Assembly: GCF_011090165.1 (NCBI RefSeq)
Contig: NZ_JAADJT010000012.1
Span: forward strand, 62,001 to 126,000
Origin: Duganella aceris
GTDB lineage: Bacteria > Pseudomonadota > Gammaproteobacteria > Burkholderiales > Burkholderiaceae_D
Reading direction: 5' to 3'
DNA length: 64,000 bases
This document shows, one piece after another, positions 45,848 through 54,165 of the stretch (position 1 is its first letter; every line of letters starts with the position of its first letter). Below the pieces are notes generated by a model, which worked only from the letters and a program-made list of their open reading frames with translations, was not told where the DNA came from and made no database searches. The translations under genes were made by a program, and so were the position numbers.

Positions 45848-46789
45848 CTAGTTGATGAAGGCAACCAGCGCTGGCACCACCTGTTCCGGCGCTTCGTCGA
45901 TCAGCCAATGGCCCGAGCCCTTGATGATGACGCTCTGCACATTGCTGGCGTACATCTGCGCCTGGGTGCCGAGGAAGGCGCCGGCGGATTTTTCGCCGGC
46001 GATGCTGAGCACCGGCATGGTCAGCTTGGTCTGGCTCATCGGGCCGAAGTCGGCGGCGTCGCGCTCGAAATCGCTGAAGTAGGCGAAGCCGGCGCGCATG
46101 CCGCCCGGTTGCGCATAGGCCGCGGTGTACAGCTTGCGGTCGGCCTCCTTGATCGACTTGCCCTGGTCGGCGGAGAAGTCATTCCAGAAGTGTTCGAAGT
46201 AGATGCGCTCGCGTCCCTTCACCAATGCCAGCGGGGTCTCGCCGTAGAAGTAGAAGTGCCACACGGCGGCGCGCGGGAAGGCGTTGCGCCAGTCGCCGAC
46301 GCCGGGCACGAAGGCGTCCATCACCACCAGCTTGCTGGTGTCGGCCGGGAACTGCGCGGCGTAGCCGTAGGCCACCATCATGCCGATGTCGTGACCGACC
46401 ACGGCGGCCGGCTCGCTGCTGATGGTCTTGACCAGCTCGTGGATATCGACCGCCAGCGTCTTCTTGTCGTAGCCGCTGGCGGCCTTCTCGGAACCGCCGG
46501 CGCCGCGCAGGTCCGGCACGATCACGGTATGGTTCTTGACCAGTTCGCGCATCGCCGGAATCCACATGTGGCCGGTCTGGCCGTAGCCGTGCAGCAGCAC
46601 CACCGGCGTGCCTTTGCCGCCGACCTTGTAGTGCAGCCGCACGCCGTTGACCTGGGCGTATTTGTCGGTGAAGCCGTCGACTTTGACATCGATCGGCGCG
46701 GCGGCCTGCGCGGCGCCGGCCAGCGTCAGCAGGGAGGCGGCGGCCCAGGGCAGGCCGAAGCGGCGGAAAGCGTTATACATGGAAGACAT
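45848..46789 (-). CDS. Exported alpha/beta hydrolase with Asp nucleophile (epoxide hydrolase/haloacid dehalogenase-like)
   Basis: A 313-residue protein with a signal peptide (to about residue 29, ending AQA). The nucleophile elbow is VGHDIGMMV, so the nucleophile is aspartate, as in epoxide hydrolases and haloalkane/fluoroacetate dehalogenases. It is not a serine esterase. HGYGQTGHMW carries the oxyanion residues, and the catalytic His lies in GSGHWLIDE. An AGGAG lies 7 bp before the ATG at 46789. The start is 17 bp inside the end of the upstream regulator gene, implying translational coupling. Confidence 0.85.
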   Translation of the reverse strand: MSSMYNAFRRFGLPWAAASLLTLAGAAQAAAPIDVKVDGFTDKYAQVNGVRLHYKVGGKGTPVVLLHGYGQTGHMWIPAMRELVKNHTVIVPDLRGAGGSEKAASGYDKKTLAVDIHELVKTISSEPAAVVGHDIGMMVAYGYAAQFPADTSKLVVMDAFVPGVGDWRNAFPRAAVWHFYFYGETPLALVKGRERIYFEHFWNDFSADQGKSIKEADRKLYTAAYAQPGGMRAGFAYFSDFERDAADFGPMSQTKLTMPVLSIAGEKSAGAFLGTQAQMYASNVQSVIIKGSGHWLIDEAPEQVVPALVAFIN

Positions 46790-48182
46790 GGGTTTCTCCT
46801 AAAGATAATGGTCTTGCTGTGTGGTGGTGAAGATGTTCGACCGCGTAGGCGCGCGCCGTGTTCAACAGCCGGTAGACGGTGCCGGCGGCATGGAAGTCCG
46901 CCATCAGCATCGACTTCGACACCAGGGCCATCAACGCTCGGGTCAATTGCGCGGCGGTCATGCCGATGTCGTTGGCGATCGCGCACGCGGCGTCCAGCGA
47001 AAAGCCGGGCGCGAACGCGGCCAGACGCCGGAACAGCAGTTGCTCGTCGGCCGGCAGCAGCGCGTAGCTCCAGTCGTGGCAGGCGAACAGCGTCGCCTGG
47101 TTGGCGGGCCCGTGGCGCCGCGCCGCGACCAGCGACAGCTGCTGGCGGCCGAGCTGGTCCGACAATCCTTTCAGGCCCAGCGCGGGGACGCTGGCCGCCG
47201 CGATCTCCAACGCCAGCGGCAGCCCGTCCAGACGGCGGCAGATGTCGGCGGCCAGTTGCAGGTTGGGGCCGTCAAGCTCGAAGGCGTCGCCGGCTTTGCC
47301 GGCGCGGTCGAGGAACAGCTGCAGCGCCGGAAACGCATTGGGATTCGACGGCGCGGCGCCATGCGCGGGAGGCGTCGCCAGCGGCGCGATGCGGCGCACG
47401 TATTCGCCGTCGACCAGCAACGGCTCGCGGCTGGTCGCCAGGATGCTCAGGCCGGGCATGGCGGACAGCAGCCGCTCGGCGGCGGCGGCGGCGGGCGCGA
47501 TCAAATGTTCGCAATTGTCGAGCACGAGCAGGGCCGGGCGCGTCACGCCGCCGTCCGGCATCACGCGCGCGATCTCCTGCGCCAGCGGCTGGCCGTGCGC
47601 GATGGCGCCGAGGTCGAGATGGAAAACGCCGCCCGCAAAATGCTCATGCGCCTGCGTCGCCGCCGCCGCCGCGAGCGTGGTCTTGCCCACGCCGCCGGGG
47701 CCGACGATGCTGACCAGGCGCTGCGCGCGCAGGCGCTCGGCGATGCATTCCAGATCGTGCGCTTGGCCGAAGACGCTGCTGAGCCGGACCCGGCGTCCCG
47801 CCGCTGCCGGCTGCGGCGCTGGCCGGTCGCGCGTCTCGACGCAGGCCGCGAAACTGTAGCCGCGTCCCGGCACATTGTTGATGTAGCAGCGCCCTTCGGC
47901 GCCATCGCGCAGGGCGCGCCGCAGCGCGGCGACATGCACCCGCAGGCTGCTGTCCTCGACGATGGTGTTGGGCCAGACCTGCGCCACCAGTTCGCGCTGG
48001 CTCAGCAGTTGTCCCGGCCGGCGGACCAGTGCCAGCAGCAGATCGATGGCGCGGCCGCCCAGGCGCACCGGCTCACCCTGGTTTAACAACAGCTTGCGCG
48101 CCGCATACAGTTGAAACGGGCCGAACGCCAGCGGCGCCTCTTGCGGAGGGAGATTGGTTGCGGATATATTCGGAGATTCCAT
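46773..48182 (-). CDS. OmpR/CadC-type winged-helix regulator fused to an NTPase domain
   Basis: A 469-residue one-component regulator. Residues 15-110 form a winged helix (FQLYAARKLLL, LVAQVWPNTIVEDSSLRVHVAALRRAL, GRGYSFA). Residues 130-330 form an NB-ARC-like ATPase with Walker A GPGGVGKT, Walker B ALLVLDN and the LSILATSREPL sensor motif. A helical C-terminal region of about 140 residues follows. There are no tetratricopeptide repeats and no membrane segment, so the signal should be cytoplasmic. The ATG at 48182 is preferred to an in-frame TTG 6 bp upstream. It overlaps the downstream exported hydrolase gene by 17 bp, and that hydrolase is the likeliest target. Confidence 0.85.
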   Translation of the reverse strand: MESPNISATNLPPQEAPLAFGPFQLYAARKLLLNQGEPVRLGGRAIDLLLALVRRPGQLLSQRELVAQVWPNTIVEDSSLRVHVAALRRALRDGAEGRCYINNVPGRGYSFAACVETRDRPAPQPAAAGRRVRLSSVFGQAHDLECIAERLRAQRLVSIVGPGGVGKTTLAAAAATQAHEHFAGGVFHLDLGAIAHGQPLAQEIARVMPDGGVTRPALLVLDNCEHLIAPAAAAAERLLSAMPGLSILATSREPLLVDGEYVRRIAPLATPPAHGAAPSNPNAFPALQLFLDRAGKAGDAFELDGPNLQLAADICRRLDGLPLALEIAAASVPALGLKGLSDQLGRQQLSLVAARRHGPANQATLFACHDWSYALLPADEQLLFRRLAAFAPGFSLDAACAIANDIGMTAAQLTRALMALVSKSMLMADFHAAGTVYRLLNTARAYAVEHLHHHTARPLSLGETHVFHV

Positions 48183-48264
48183 GTACAAAGGCTAATTCTT
48201 CACCGCGCGAACGCCTATACTCGAAAGAGTAGCGCGCCTAGGACCAAACGATTGAGGAGCTGAG

Positions 48265-48903
48265 ATGGCCGAATGCCTGGCGTCGCCCATACGCGTGCTG
48301 ATCGCCGACGACCACCCGTTGATGCGGGAGGGACTGGCCGCCGTATTCGCCTGCAACCCGGGGCTGGCGCTGGTCGCCGAGGCGGCGAACGGCCGCGAGG
48401 CGGTCGAGCTCTACAAGCAGCACCGGCCCGACGTCGTCTTGATGGACCTGCAGATGCCGGTGATGAGCGGCACCGAGGCCATCACCGCCATCCTGGAGTT
48501 TCATCGGCAGGCGCGCATCGTCGCCCTGACCACCTACGGCGGCGATGCGCACGTGGCGCGCGCGCTGCGGCTGGGCGCGGTGTCCTACCTGCTGAAAAAT
48601 ACCGCGCGCGCGGAATTGTTCAACTGCCTGGCCACGGTGCACGGCGGCGGCCGCCACATGGCGGTGGAAGTGGCGCTGCAACTGGCGGCGCACCACCATC
48701 CGGGCGACGCGCTCAGCGCGCGCGAGATCGAGGTGCTGGGACTGATCGCCAACGGCAACTCGAACCGGCGCGCGGCCTTGCTGCTCGGCGTGACCGAGGA
48801 TACGATCAAGGGCCACATGAAAAGCATCCTGTCGAAGCTCTCGGCCAACGACCGCACCCACGCGGTGATGATCGCGATCAACCGCGGCATCCTCGGCGTA
48901 TAA
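48265..48903 (+). CDS. NarL/LuxR response regulator (canonical receiver)
   Basis: A 212-residue protein with a complete receiver: acidic pair in LIADDHP, Asp in VVLMDLQMPVMSG, Thr in ALTTYG and Lys in YLLKNTAR. The LuxR domain (LSAREIEVLGLIANGNSNRRAALLLGVTEDTIKGHMKSILSKL) differs from the other two regulators. GAGGAGCTGAG supplies the ribosome site. It is divergent from the winged-helix NTPase regulator and upstream of the degenerate amidohydrolase by about 100 bp. No cognate kinase is adjacent. Confidence 0.9.
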   Translation: MAECLASPIRVLIADDHPLMREGLAAVFACNPGLALVAEAANGREAVELYKQHRPDVVLMDLQMPVMSGTEAITAILEFHRQARIVALTTYGGDAHVARALRLGAVSYLLKNTARAELFNCLATVHGGGRHMAVEVALQLAAHHHPGDALSAREIEVLGLIANGNSNRRAALLLGVTEDTIKGHMKSILSKLSANDRTHAVMIAINRGILGV

Positions 48904-48960
48904 CGCGCGATTCGCAGGAATTCACACTTATTCACTCGCCCGTCGCCGGCCAGTTGCTTA

Positions 48961-48983
48961 CTGTGAGTGACATCCAGTCACAG
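48961..48983. promoter_or_regulatory. LysR-type inverted repeat upstream of the amidohydrolase-lysR pair
   Basis: CTGTGA (48961-48966) and TCACAG (48978-48983) are perfect inverted arms separated by 11 bp, containing a T-N11-A core. The site lies 17 bp before the amidohydrolase ATG. The LysR regulator encoded downstream is the natural candidate to bind it. Confidence 0.45.
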
Positions 48984-49000
48984 CGCGAAAAGGAGTGGGC

Positions 49001-50341
49001 ATGCCGTTGCAACCGTCACGCCGGCGTCTCCTGATCAAGGGCGCGACCGTATTGAGCCAGGATCCGGCGATCGGCGACCTGAACGCCGGCGACATCCTGA
49101 TCGACGGCGAAGTGATCGTCGCGGTCGGCGCCGGCATGGAGGTGGCGGACGCGGTGCGGATCGACGCCACCGGCATGCTCGCCATGCCGGGCCTGGTGGA
49201 CGCGCACCGGCCCGGCTGGCAAGGCGGGCTGCGGATGCTGATGCCGGACGTGGCGACGCTGGACGAGTACCTGAACACGGTGCACTTTTCGCTGGCGCCG
49301 CACTGCCGTCCGGAGGACATCTACGCGGGCTGCTATCTGACCGCCGTCAGCTGTCTCGACGCCGGCATCACCACCATCATCGACCCGTGCGACAACGCGC
49401 GCAGCGCGGCCCACACCGACGCCGCCGTCGACGCCTATCAGGCTGCCGGCCTGCGCGTGCTGTTCATGCCGGGGCGGCCGCTGGCCGGGCCGTGGCAGCA
49501 GCAATGGCCGCGCGACCTGGAACGCCTGAAGGCGGTGCGCTTCGCCAGCGAGCGGCAGCTGCTGACGCTGGGCATGTACTCGCAGCCCGACCAGGCCAAT
49601 TGGGCGCTGGCGCGTCGGCTGGGCTTGCCGATCCTGAGCGAATTGCTGGGCGTGATGGCGCCGATGATGCGGCGCTGGGAGGCGACCTGTCCGCTGGGGC
49701 CGGACAACATCATGAACCACTGCACCAGCATTCCGGAAGCGGGATGGCGCATGCTGGGCGCGGCCGGCGTGCGGGTGACGGCGGCGTCGCGCGCGGATGC
49801 GCAGTACGCGCTGGAGGGCGGCGTGTCGGCCTACCAGGCGGCGCTGGAGCACGGCTTCAGGCCGGGCCTCGGCACCGGCACCGAGGCCGCGTACGGCGGC
49901 GACATGTTCACCGAAATGCGGGTCACCTTCTTCGTGCAGCGGGCGATGGCGCAGGCGGCGCGGCATCAGGGCGCATCGCATGCGCCGGCGCCGGTGGACG
50001 TGCGCCAGGTCCTGCGCTCGGCGACGCTGGACGGGGCCCGTTGCGCCGGCCTGGCGCAGCGCACCGGCAGCCTGACGCCGGGCAAGCAGGCCGACCTGAT
50101 TCTGCTGAACGCCGGACGGCTGCACCTGATGGGGGCGCACAGCGCGGCTGGCGCGGTGCTGCACGCGGCCGAACGCGGCGACGTCGATACCGTGATCGTG
50201 GCCGGCCGGGTGCGCAAGCGCGGCGGCAAGCTGCGCGGCGTCGACCAGGCCAAGCTGCGGCGCGAGACCGAGGCGTCGCTGGAGCGTCTGTTCAAGGCCG
50301 TCGCCGCCGCGCCGGCTTGCTACAATGAGCCGTCGCCCTAG
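49001..50341 (+). CDS. Amidohydrolase-fold protein lacking most metal ligands
   Basis: A 446-residue protein, with the ATG at 49001 placed 5 bp after AGGAG. It has the TrzA/AtzB-cytosine deaminase layout (GATVLSQDP...GDILIDGEVIVAVG, C-terminal KQADLILLNA). Active-site segments are altered. The HxH of strand 1 reads DAHRPGW, so the second His is missing. The HxxE segment of strand 5 reads ILSELLG, without His. Strand 8, normally GTD, reads GLGTGTEAA, without the Asp. Only the first His and the NHC His remain. It is therefore probably a non-hydrolytic member, or one with a new mechanism. It is co-oriented with the LysR gene 14 bp downstream. Confidence 0.78.
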   Translation: MPLQPSRRRLLIKGATVLSQDPAIGDLNAGDILIDGEVIVAVGAGMEVADAVRIDATGMLAMPGLVDAHRPGWQGGLRMLMPDVATLDEYLNTVHFSLAPHCRPEDIYAGCYLTAVSCLDAGITTIIDPCDNARSAAHTDAAVDAYQAAGLRVLFMPGRPLAGPWQQQWPRDLERLKAVRFASERQLLTLGMYSQPDQANWALARRLGLPILSELLGVMAPMMRRWEATCPLGPDNIMNHCTSIPEAGWRMLGAAGVRVTAASRADAQYALEGGVSAYQAALEHGFRPGLGTGTEAAYGGDMFTEMRVTFFVQRAMAQAARHQGASHAPAPVDVRQVLRSATLDGARCAGLAQRTGSLTPGKQADLILLNAGRLHLMGAHSAAGAVLHAAERGDVDTVIVAGRVRKRGGKLRGVDQAKLRRETEASLERLFKAVAAAPACYNEPSP

Positions 50342-50355
50342 TCGAAAGGTCCGCC

Positions 50356-51279
50356 ATGCTGTCCGAAGAAGAGCTCGCACTGATAGACGCCATCCGCAAA
50401 TGCGGCAGCCTGTCGCGCGCCGCCGCCAAGCTGGGCAAGGCGCCGTCGACGATTTCCTACGCCGCGCGCCAGCTGGAGGAGCGCTTCGACGCGCTGTTGT
50501 TCGACCGCCGCCGCTATCGGCTGGAGCTGACGCCGGCCGGCTGCCTGCTGGCCGACGAGGGGGCGCGGGTGCGGCAGGAGGCGTGCCGCATCACGCAGCG
50601 GGTCAAGCAGATCGCCAGCGGCTGGGAAGAGCGCTTGTGGATCGTCAGCGACGAGATCTTCGACTTCGAGCTGCTGTCGCCGCTGATCGCCGATTTCGAC
50701 CGCCTGCAATCGGGCGTCGACCTGCGCTTCACCACCGAGGTGCTGGGCGGGAACTGGGAAGCCTTGCGCGACGGCCGCGCCAGCGTCATCATCGGCGCGA
50801 CCAACGAGCCGCCCGGCATGTCCGACCTGCGCTGGTTCGAGCTGGGGCGGATGGACTGGGTGTTCGCGGTCGCGCCCAGCCATGCGCTGGCGCGGGTGCA
50901 GGGGCCGCTGGCGCGCGATGCGATCCAGGCGCACCGCGCGGTGGTGGTGGCCGATTCGTCGCGCGAGACGCAGGGGCGGGGATACGGCATGCTGAATGGC
51001 CAGCGCACGCTGGCGGTGCCGGGCATGCGCGCCAAGATCCATGCGCAGTGTCTGGGACTGGGCGTGGGCTGGGTGCCGCGCAAGCGGGTGGCCACCTTAT
51101 TGCAGCGTGGCGATCTGGTCGAGAAGCAGACCGTCGATCCGCGCGAGCCCAACGTCCTGTACGTGGCCTGGCGCGGCGACCGCGAGGGGCGCGCGTTGAG
51201 CTGGTGGCTTGAGCGTCTGCGCGACGGGAAGCTGGCGTCGGCGCTGCTTGACGGCCGCGACGTCTGTGTGATCGACTGA
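50356..51279 (+). CDS. LysR family transcriptional regulator
   Basis: A 307-residue regulator. The N-terminal helix-turn-helix (CGSLSRAAAKLGKAPSTISYAARQLEERF) and a two-lobed effector domain are present (DEIFDFELLSPLIADFD begins the first lobe). The sequence resembles the YafC/AllS-like group of LysR proteins. The likely target is the amidohydrolase with which it forms an operon. The 3' 183 bp are also read on the opposite strand by the binding-protein gene ending at 51097. The last residues (LLDGRDVCVID) still look like ordinary LysR tail. Confidence 0.85.
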   Translation: MLSEEELALIDAIRKCGSLSRAAAKLGKAPSTISYAARQLEERFDALLFDRRRYRLELTPAGCLLADEGARVRQEACRITQRVKQIASGWEERLWIVSDEIFDFELLSPLIADFDRLQSGVDLRFTTEVLGGNWEALRDGRASVIIGATNEPPGMSDLRWFELGRMDWVFAVAPSHALARVQGPLARDAIQAHRAVVVADSSRETQGRGYGMLNGQRTLAVPGMRAKIHAQCLGLGVGWVPRKRVATLLQRGDLVEKQTVDPREPNVLYVAWRGDREGRALSWWLERLRDGKLASALLDGRDVCVID

Positions 51280-52281
51280 ATTGGCGAGGCCGTAGCGGCG
51301 GGCGATGCGTTCGTGGGTGCCGTCCTGGCGCATCGCCGCGCAGGCGGCCTGCCAGCGTGCGGCGGTGCGGTCGTCCATGCCGAGCGGCGCGGCCAGGTAT
51401 TGTTCCGCCGTCTTCAGCACCGCGCCGCTGCGCAGCGCGTCCAGCCGGCCGCCGGTGCGCAGCTGTTCGAAGCGGCCGATGTTCCAGGTGGTGAGCCAGG
51501 CGTCGATGCGGCCGGCGGCCAGCTTGCGGGCGTTGTTCTGCGACAGGCTGACCGTTTCGATGCGGGTGAAGCCGAGGCGCCGCGCCAGCGCTTCGCCGGG
51601 GCCGCCCAGCAGGACGCCGACGCGCAGGTTCCGGGCCGCCTCGGCCGACGAGATGTCGACGCCGCTGCCGGTGCGGGCCAGCAGCAGGACTTTGTCGTCG
51701 GCCAGCTTGCACAGCCAGCGGTAGTCGTGTTCGATTTTGGGGAAGCGGGCGAGGGTGGCCATCGCGCCGGGTTCGCTTTGCAGCATCGCTTGGGCGCGGC
51801 GCAGCGGCACCGGATTGACCGCGCCGGCGTTGCCGGTGCGCCGGCCGAGTTCGGTCAGCATGTCGTACAACAGGCCCCGGTACGCGCCATCTTCGTTGAA
51901 GGCGAACGGCGCCACGTTGTGCACGTAGACGTGGCGCGGCGCCGCCGCAGCCCAGGCGCCGCCGCCAGCCGCCGTCACCGAGGCGCTTGCCACGTGGCGC
52001 GGCGCCGCAACGGCCCAGGCGTCGCGGCCAGCCGCCGTCACTGTGGCGCTTGTCACGTGGCGCGGCGCCGCAACGGCCCAGGCGCCGTCGCCAGCCGCCG
52101 TCACCGTGGCGCTTGTCACGTGGCGCGGCGCCGCAACGGCCCAGGCGGCGCGGCCAGCCGCCACCGTGGCGCTTGCCGCGGCGAGGGGGGCGATGGCTGC
52201 GCCGGCGGGGGCTCCATCGGTTGTCGCGCCGGCGAGGGTGGCCAGGGCGAGCGCGGCCAGCGGGATGCGTGGGGGGCGCAT
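51097..52281 (-). CDS. Periplasmic solute-binding protein with repeat leader and antisense C-terminal extension
   Basis: A 394-residue protein. A signal peptide at the N-terminus is followed by about 85 residues of Ala-rich sequence made of four 21-residue tandem units (each with WAVAAPRHV). A cluster-3 binding fold then begins VYVHNVAPFAFNEDGAYRGLLYDMLTELGRR. The fold would naturally end at IARRYGL. About 57 more residues follow, all coded antisense to the end of the LysR gene. Ancestral proteins of this family lack both additions. The gene lies 4 bp after the chemoreceptor gene on the same strand, so it may present ligand to that receptor. No ABC permease is present. Confidence 0.75.
   Translation of the reverse strand: MRPPRIPLAALALATLAGATTDGAPAGAAIAPLAAASATVAAGRAAWAVAAPRHVTSATVTAAGDGAWAVAAPRHVTSATVTAAGRDAWAVAAPRHVASASVTAAGGGAWAAAAPRHVYVHNVAPFAFNEDGAYRGLLYDMLTELGRRTGNAGAVNPVPLRRAQAMLQSEPGAMATLARFPKIEHDYRWLCKLADDKVLLLARTGSGVDISSAEAARNLRVGVLLGGPGEALARRLGFTRIETVSLSQNNARKLAAGRIDAWLTTWNIGRFEQLRTGGRLDALRSGAVLKTAEQYLAAPLGMDDRTAARWQAACAAMRQDGTHERIARRYGLANSVDHTDVAAVKQRRRQLPVAQTLKPPAQRAPLAVAAPGHVQDVGLARIDGLLLDQIATLQ
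51929..52180 (-). repeat. 63-bp tandem repeat array in the binding-protein leader
   Basis: A unit containing GTGGCGCGGC on the plus strand starts at 51931, 51994, 52057 and 52120, an exact 63-bp period with few substitutions. The last unit fades near 52180. In the protein the unit is 21 residues. The copy nearest the mature domain is the most divergent, consistent with expansion towards the signal peptide. Confidence 0.92.
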
Positions 52282-52285
52282 GGCA

Positions 52286-53977
52286 TCAGGCCGCTGCGAC
52301 GCCGTGTTGCACGCCAGGCAGCCGGTGCGCCGCCGCCGCCGGCACGTCGCGCACCGCGTGGAAGGTCTGGGCCGCTTGGCGGGGCGCGGCCGCCGGAGCG
52401 CGGCGCGACGCGGGCGATGCCGGCGCGGCGGGCGCCAGCTTGAAGATGCTGACCGCCGCCACCAGCGACATCGCCTGATCCTTCATGCTCTCGGCCGCCG
52501 CCGCCGCTTCCTCGACCAGCGCCGCGTTCTGCTGGGTCATATGGTCCATCTCCAGCACCGCCGTGTTGATCTGGTCGATGCCATCGCTTTGCTCGCGGCT
52601 GGCCGCGGCGATGTCGTTCATGATCAGCGTCACCTGCTGCACGCTGTCGACCACCTCCCGCATGGTCAGGCCGGCGCGGTCGGCGAGCCTGCTGCCTTGC
52701 TCCACCTGCGCCACCGACTCGGTGATCAGCCCCTTGATCTCCTTGGCCGCCGCCGCGCTGCGGTGCGCCAGGTTGCGCACCTCGGTCGCGACCACCGCGA
52801 ACCCGCGCCCCTGCTCGCCGGCCCGCGCCGCCTCCACCGCCGCGTTCAAGGCCAGGATATTGGTCTGGAAAGCGATGGCATCGATAACCCCGATGATCTC
52901 TTCAATTTTGTGCGAACTGCCCAGGATCCCGCTCATGCGCTGCACCACATCCTGCACCGCCGCGCCGCTGCGACCGGCGACGTCGCTGGCCGCCAGCACC
53001 AGCGCATTGGCCTGACGCGCATGCTCCGCATTCTGCCGCACGGTGCTGGTCAGCTCCTCCATCGAACTGGCGGTCTGCTCCAGCGCGCTGGCCTGGCTTT
53101 CGGTACGCGCCGACAGATCCGCATTGCCGCTGGCGATCTCGCGCGAGGCGACGCCGATCGAATCGGAACTGGTGCGCACGCCGCTGACCAGCGCCGCCAG
53201 CTTGGCGTTCATGTCGCCGAGCGCGCTGAGCAACTGGCCGGTCTCGTCGCGGTGCTCGCTGCGGATCACCGCGCTCAGATCGCCCTCGGCGACGCGCCGC
53301 GCCAGCTGCACCGCCTGGCTCAATGGACGGGTGATCGAAACCGAGATCAGCCAGGCGCAAACGATGACGAAGGTCACCATCAAGCCGGTCAGCAGCGCCA
53401 TCAGCTGGCGGCTGCTGGCGTAGATCTGCTGGATGCCGGCCGCCATCTCGGTGATGTGGTCGCGCTCCTCCTGTTGCAGCTCCTGCAGCTTGTTGCCGTA
53501 GGCGAGGGCGAGCGGCGCGAAGCGCGCGTCGAACAAGGCCGCAGATTCTTCGGTCTTGCCCTGGCGCTTGAGCAGGATGGCCTGGTCGCGCACGCCGACA
53601 TAGTTCTTGCGCATTTCCAGCAATTCCTGCCACAAGACTTTTTCACGCGGCGTATCGATGTGCTGCTCGATCTGCTTTTGCAGCGCCTGCGATTCGCGCG
53701 TCGAGGCGGCGACCTCCTCGGCGAAGAATTCGGCCAGCGTGCCGTCGCTGTTCTTGATGATGGCCAGGTTGCGGCGGATGCCGGCATAGATGACGCGATA
53801 CCAGTCGCTGACCAGGCGTTCGGTGGCCAGCGGCTCCTCAAGCAGTTCGCGGCTGGCGTCCGCCACGGCGCCGAGACGCGACAGCGAAGCGCCGACCGCG
53901 ATCAGCGCGCACAGCAGAATCAGCGCGAAACCCAGCAGCAAACGTTTTCCAATGTTCAGCTTATTCAGTATCGACAT
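52286..53977 (-). CDS. Methyl-accepting chemotaxis protein with four-helix-bundle sensor
   Basis: A 563-residue transducer: membrane segment at about 11-31, a periplasmic 4HB_MCP domain (about 35-190), second membrane segment (about 192-212), HAMP (RRVAEGDLSAVIRSEHRDETGQLLSAL), then the methyl-accepting domain with the invariant tip (IIGVIDAIAFQTNILALNAA). The C-terminal 45 residues are Ala/Pro-rich, with no CheR-tethering pentapeptide. GAGGAG precedes the ATG. The solute-binding-protein gene follows after 4 bp, a layout consistent with indirect ligand sensing. Confidence 0.92.
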   Translation of the reverse strand: MSILNKLNIGKRLLLGFALILLCALIAVGASLSRLGAVADASRELLEEPLATERLVSDWYRVIYAGIRRNLAIIKNSDGTLAEFFAEEVAASTRESQALQKQIEQHIDTPREKVLWQELLEMRKNYVGVRDQAILLKRQGKTEESAALFDARFAPLALAYGNKLQELQQEERDHITEMAAGIQQIYASSRQLMALLTGLMVTFVIVCAWLISVSITRPLSQAVQLARRVAEGDLSAVIRSEHRDETGQLLSALGDMNAKLAALVSGVRTSSDSIGVASREIASGNADLSARTESQASALEQTASSMEELTSTVRQNAEHARQANALVLAASDVAGRSGAAVQDVVQRMSGILGSSHKIEEIIGVIDAIAFQTNILALNAAVEAARAGEQGRGFAVVATEVRNLAHRSAAAAKEIKGLITESVAQVEQGSRLADRAGLTMREVVDSVQQVTLIMNDIAAASREQSDGIDQINTAVLEMDHMTQQNAALVEEAAAAAESMKDQAMSLVAAVSIFKLAPAAPASPASRRAPAAAPRQAAQTFHAVRDVPAAAAHRLPGVQHGVAAA

Positions 53978-54165
53978 CTCATTCTCCTCAGGTTTAGTGG
54001 GCAGACAGTGAGATCAGGCTAGCACGCCCCCTCGGCCGGAATTCGGGCGAAAGCGACAACATTGCATCATCGGAAAGCGGCCACGCCCGTGGCCCCGTGC
54101 CGGGCGCGCAAACTCGTGCGAATCCATCGAAGGGTTGCGCTGGAAAGTTGGTACGAACCGCCGCG

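Noticed and set aside
48961..48983. CRP binding site
   Set aside because: TGTGA and TCACA arms are 11 or more bp apart, whereas CRP sites have 6. The T-N11-A form next to a lysR gene fits a LysR site better.
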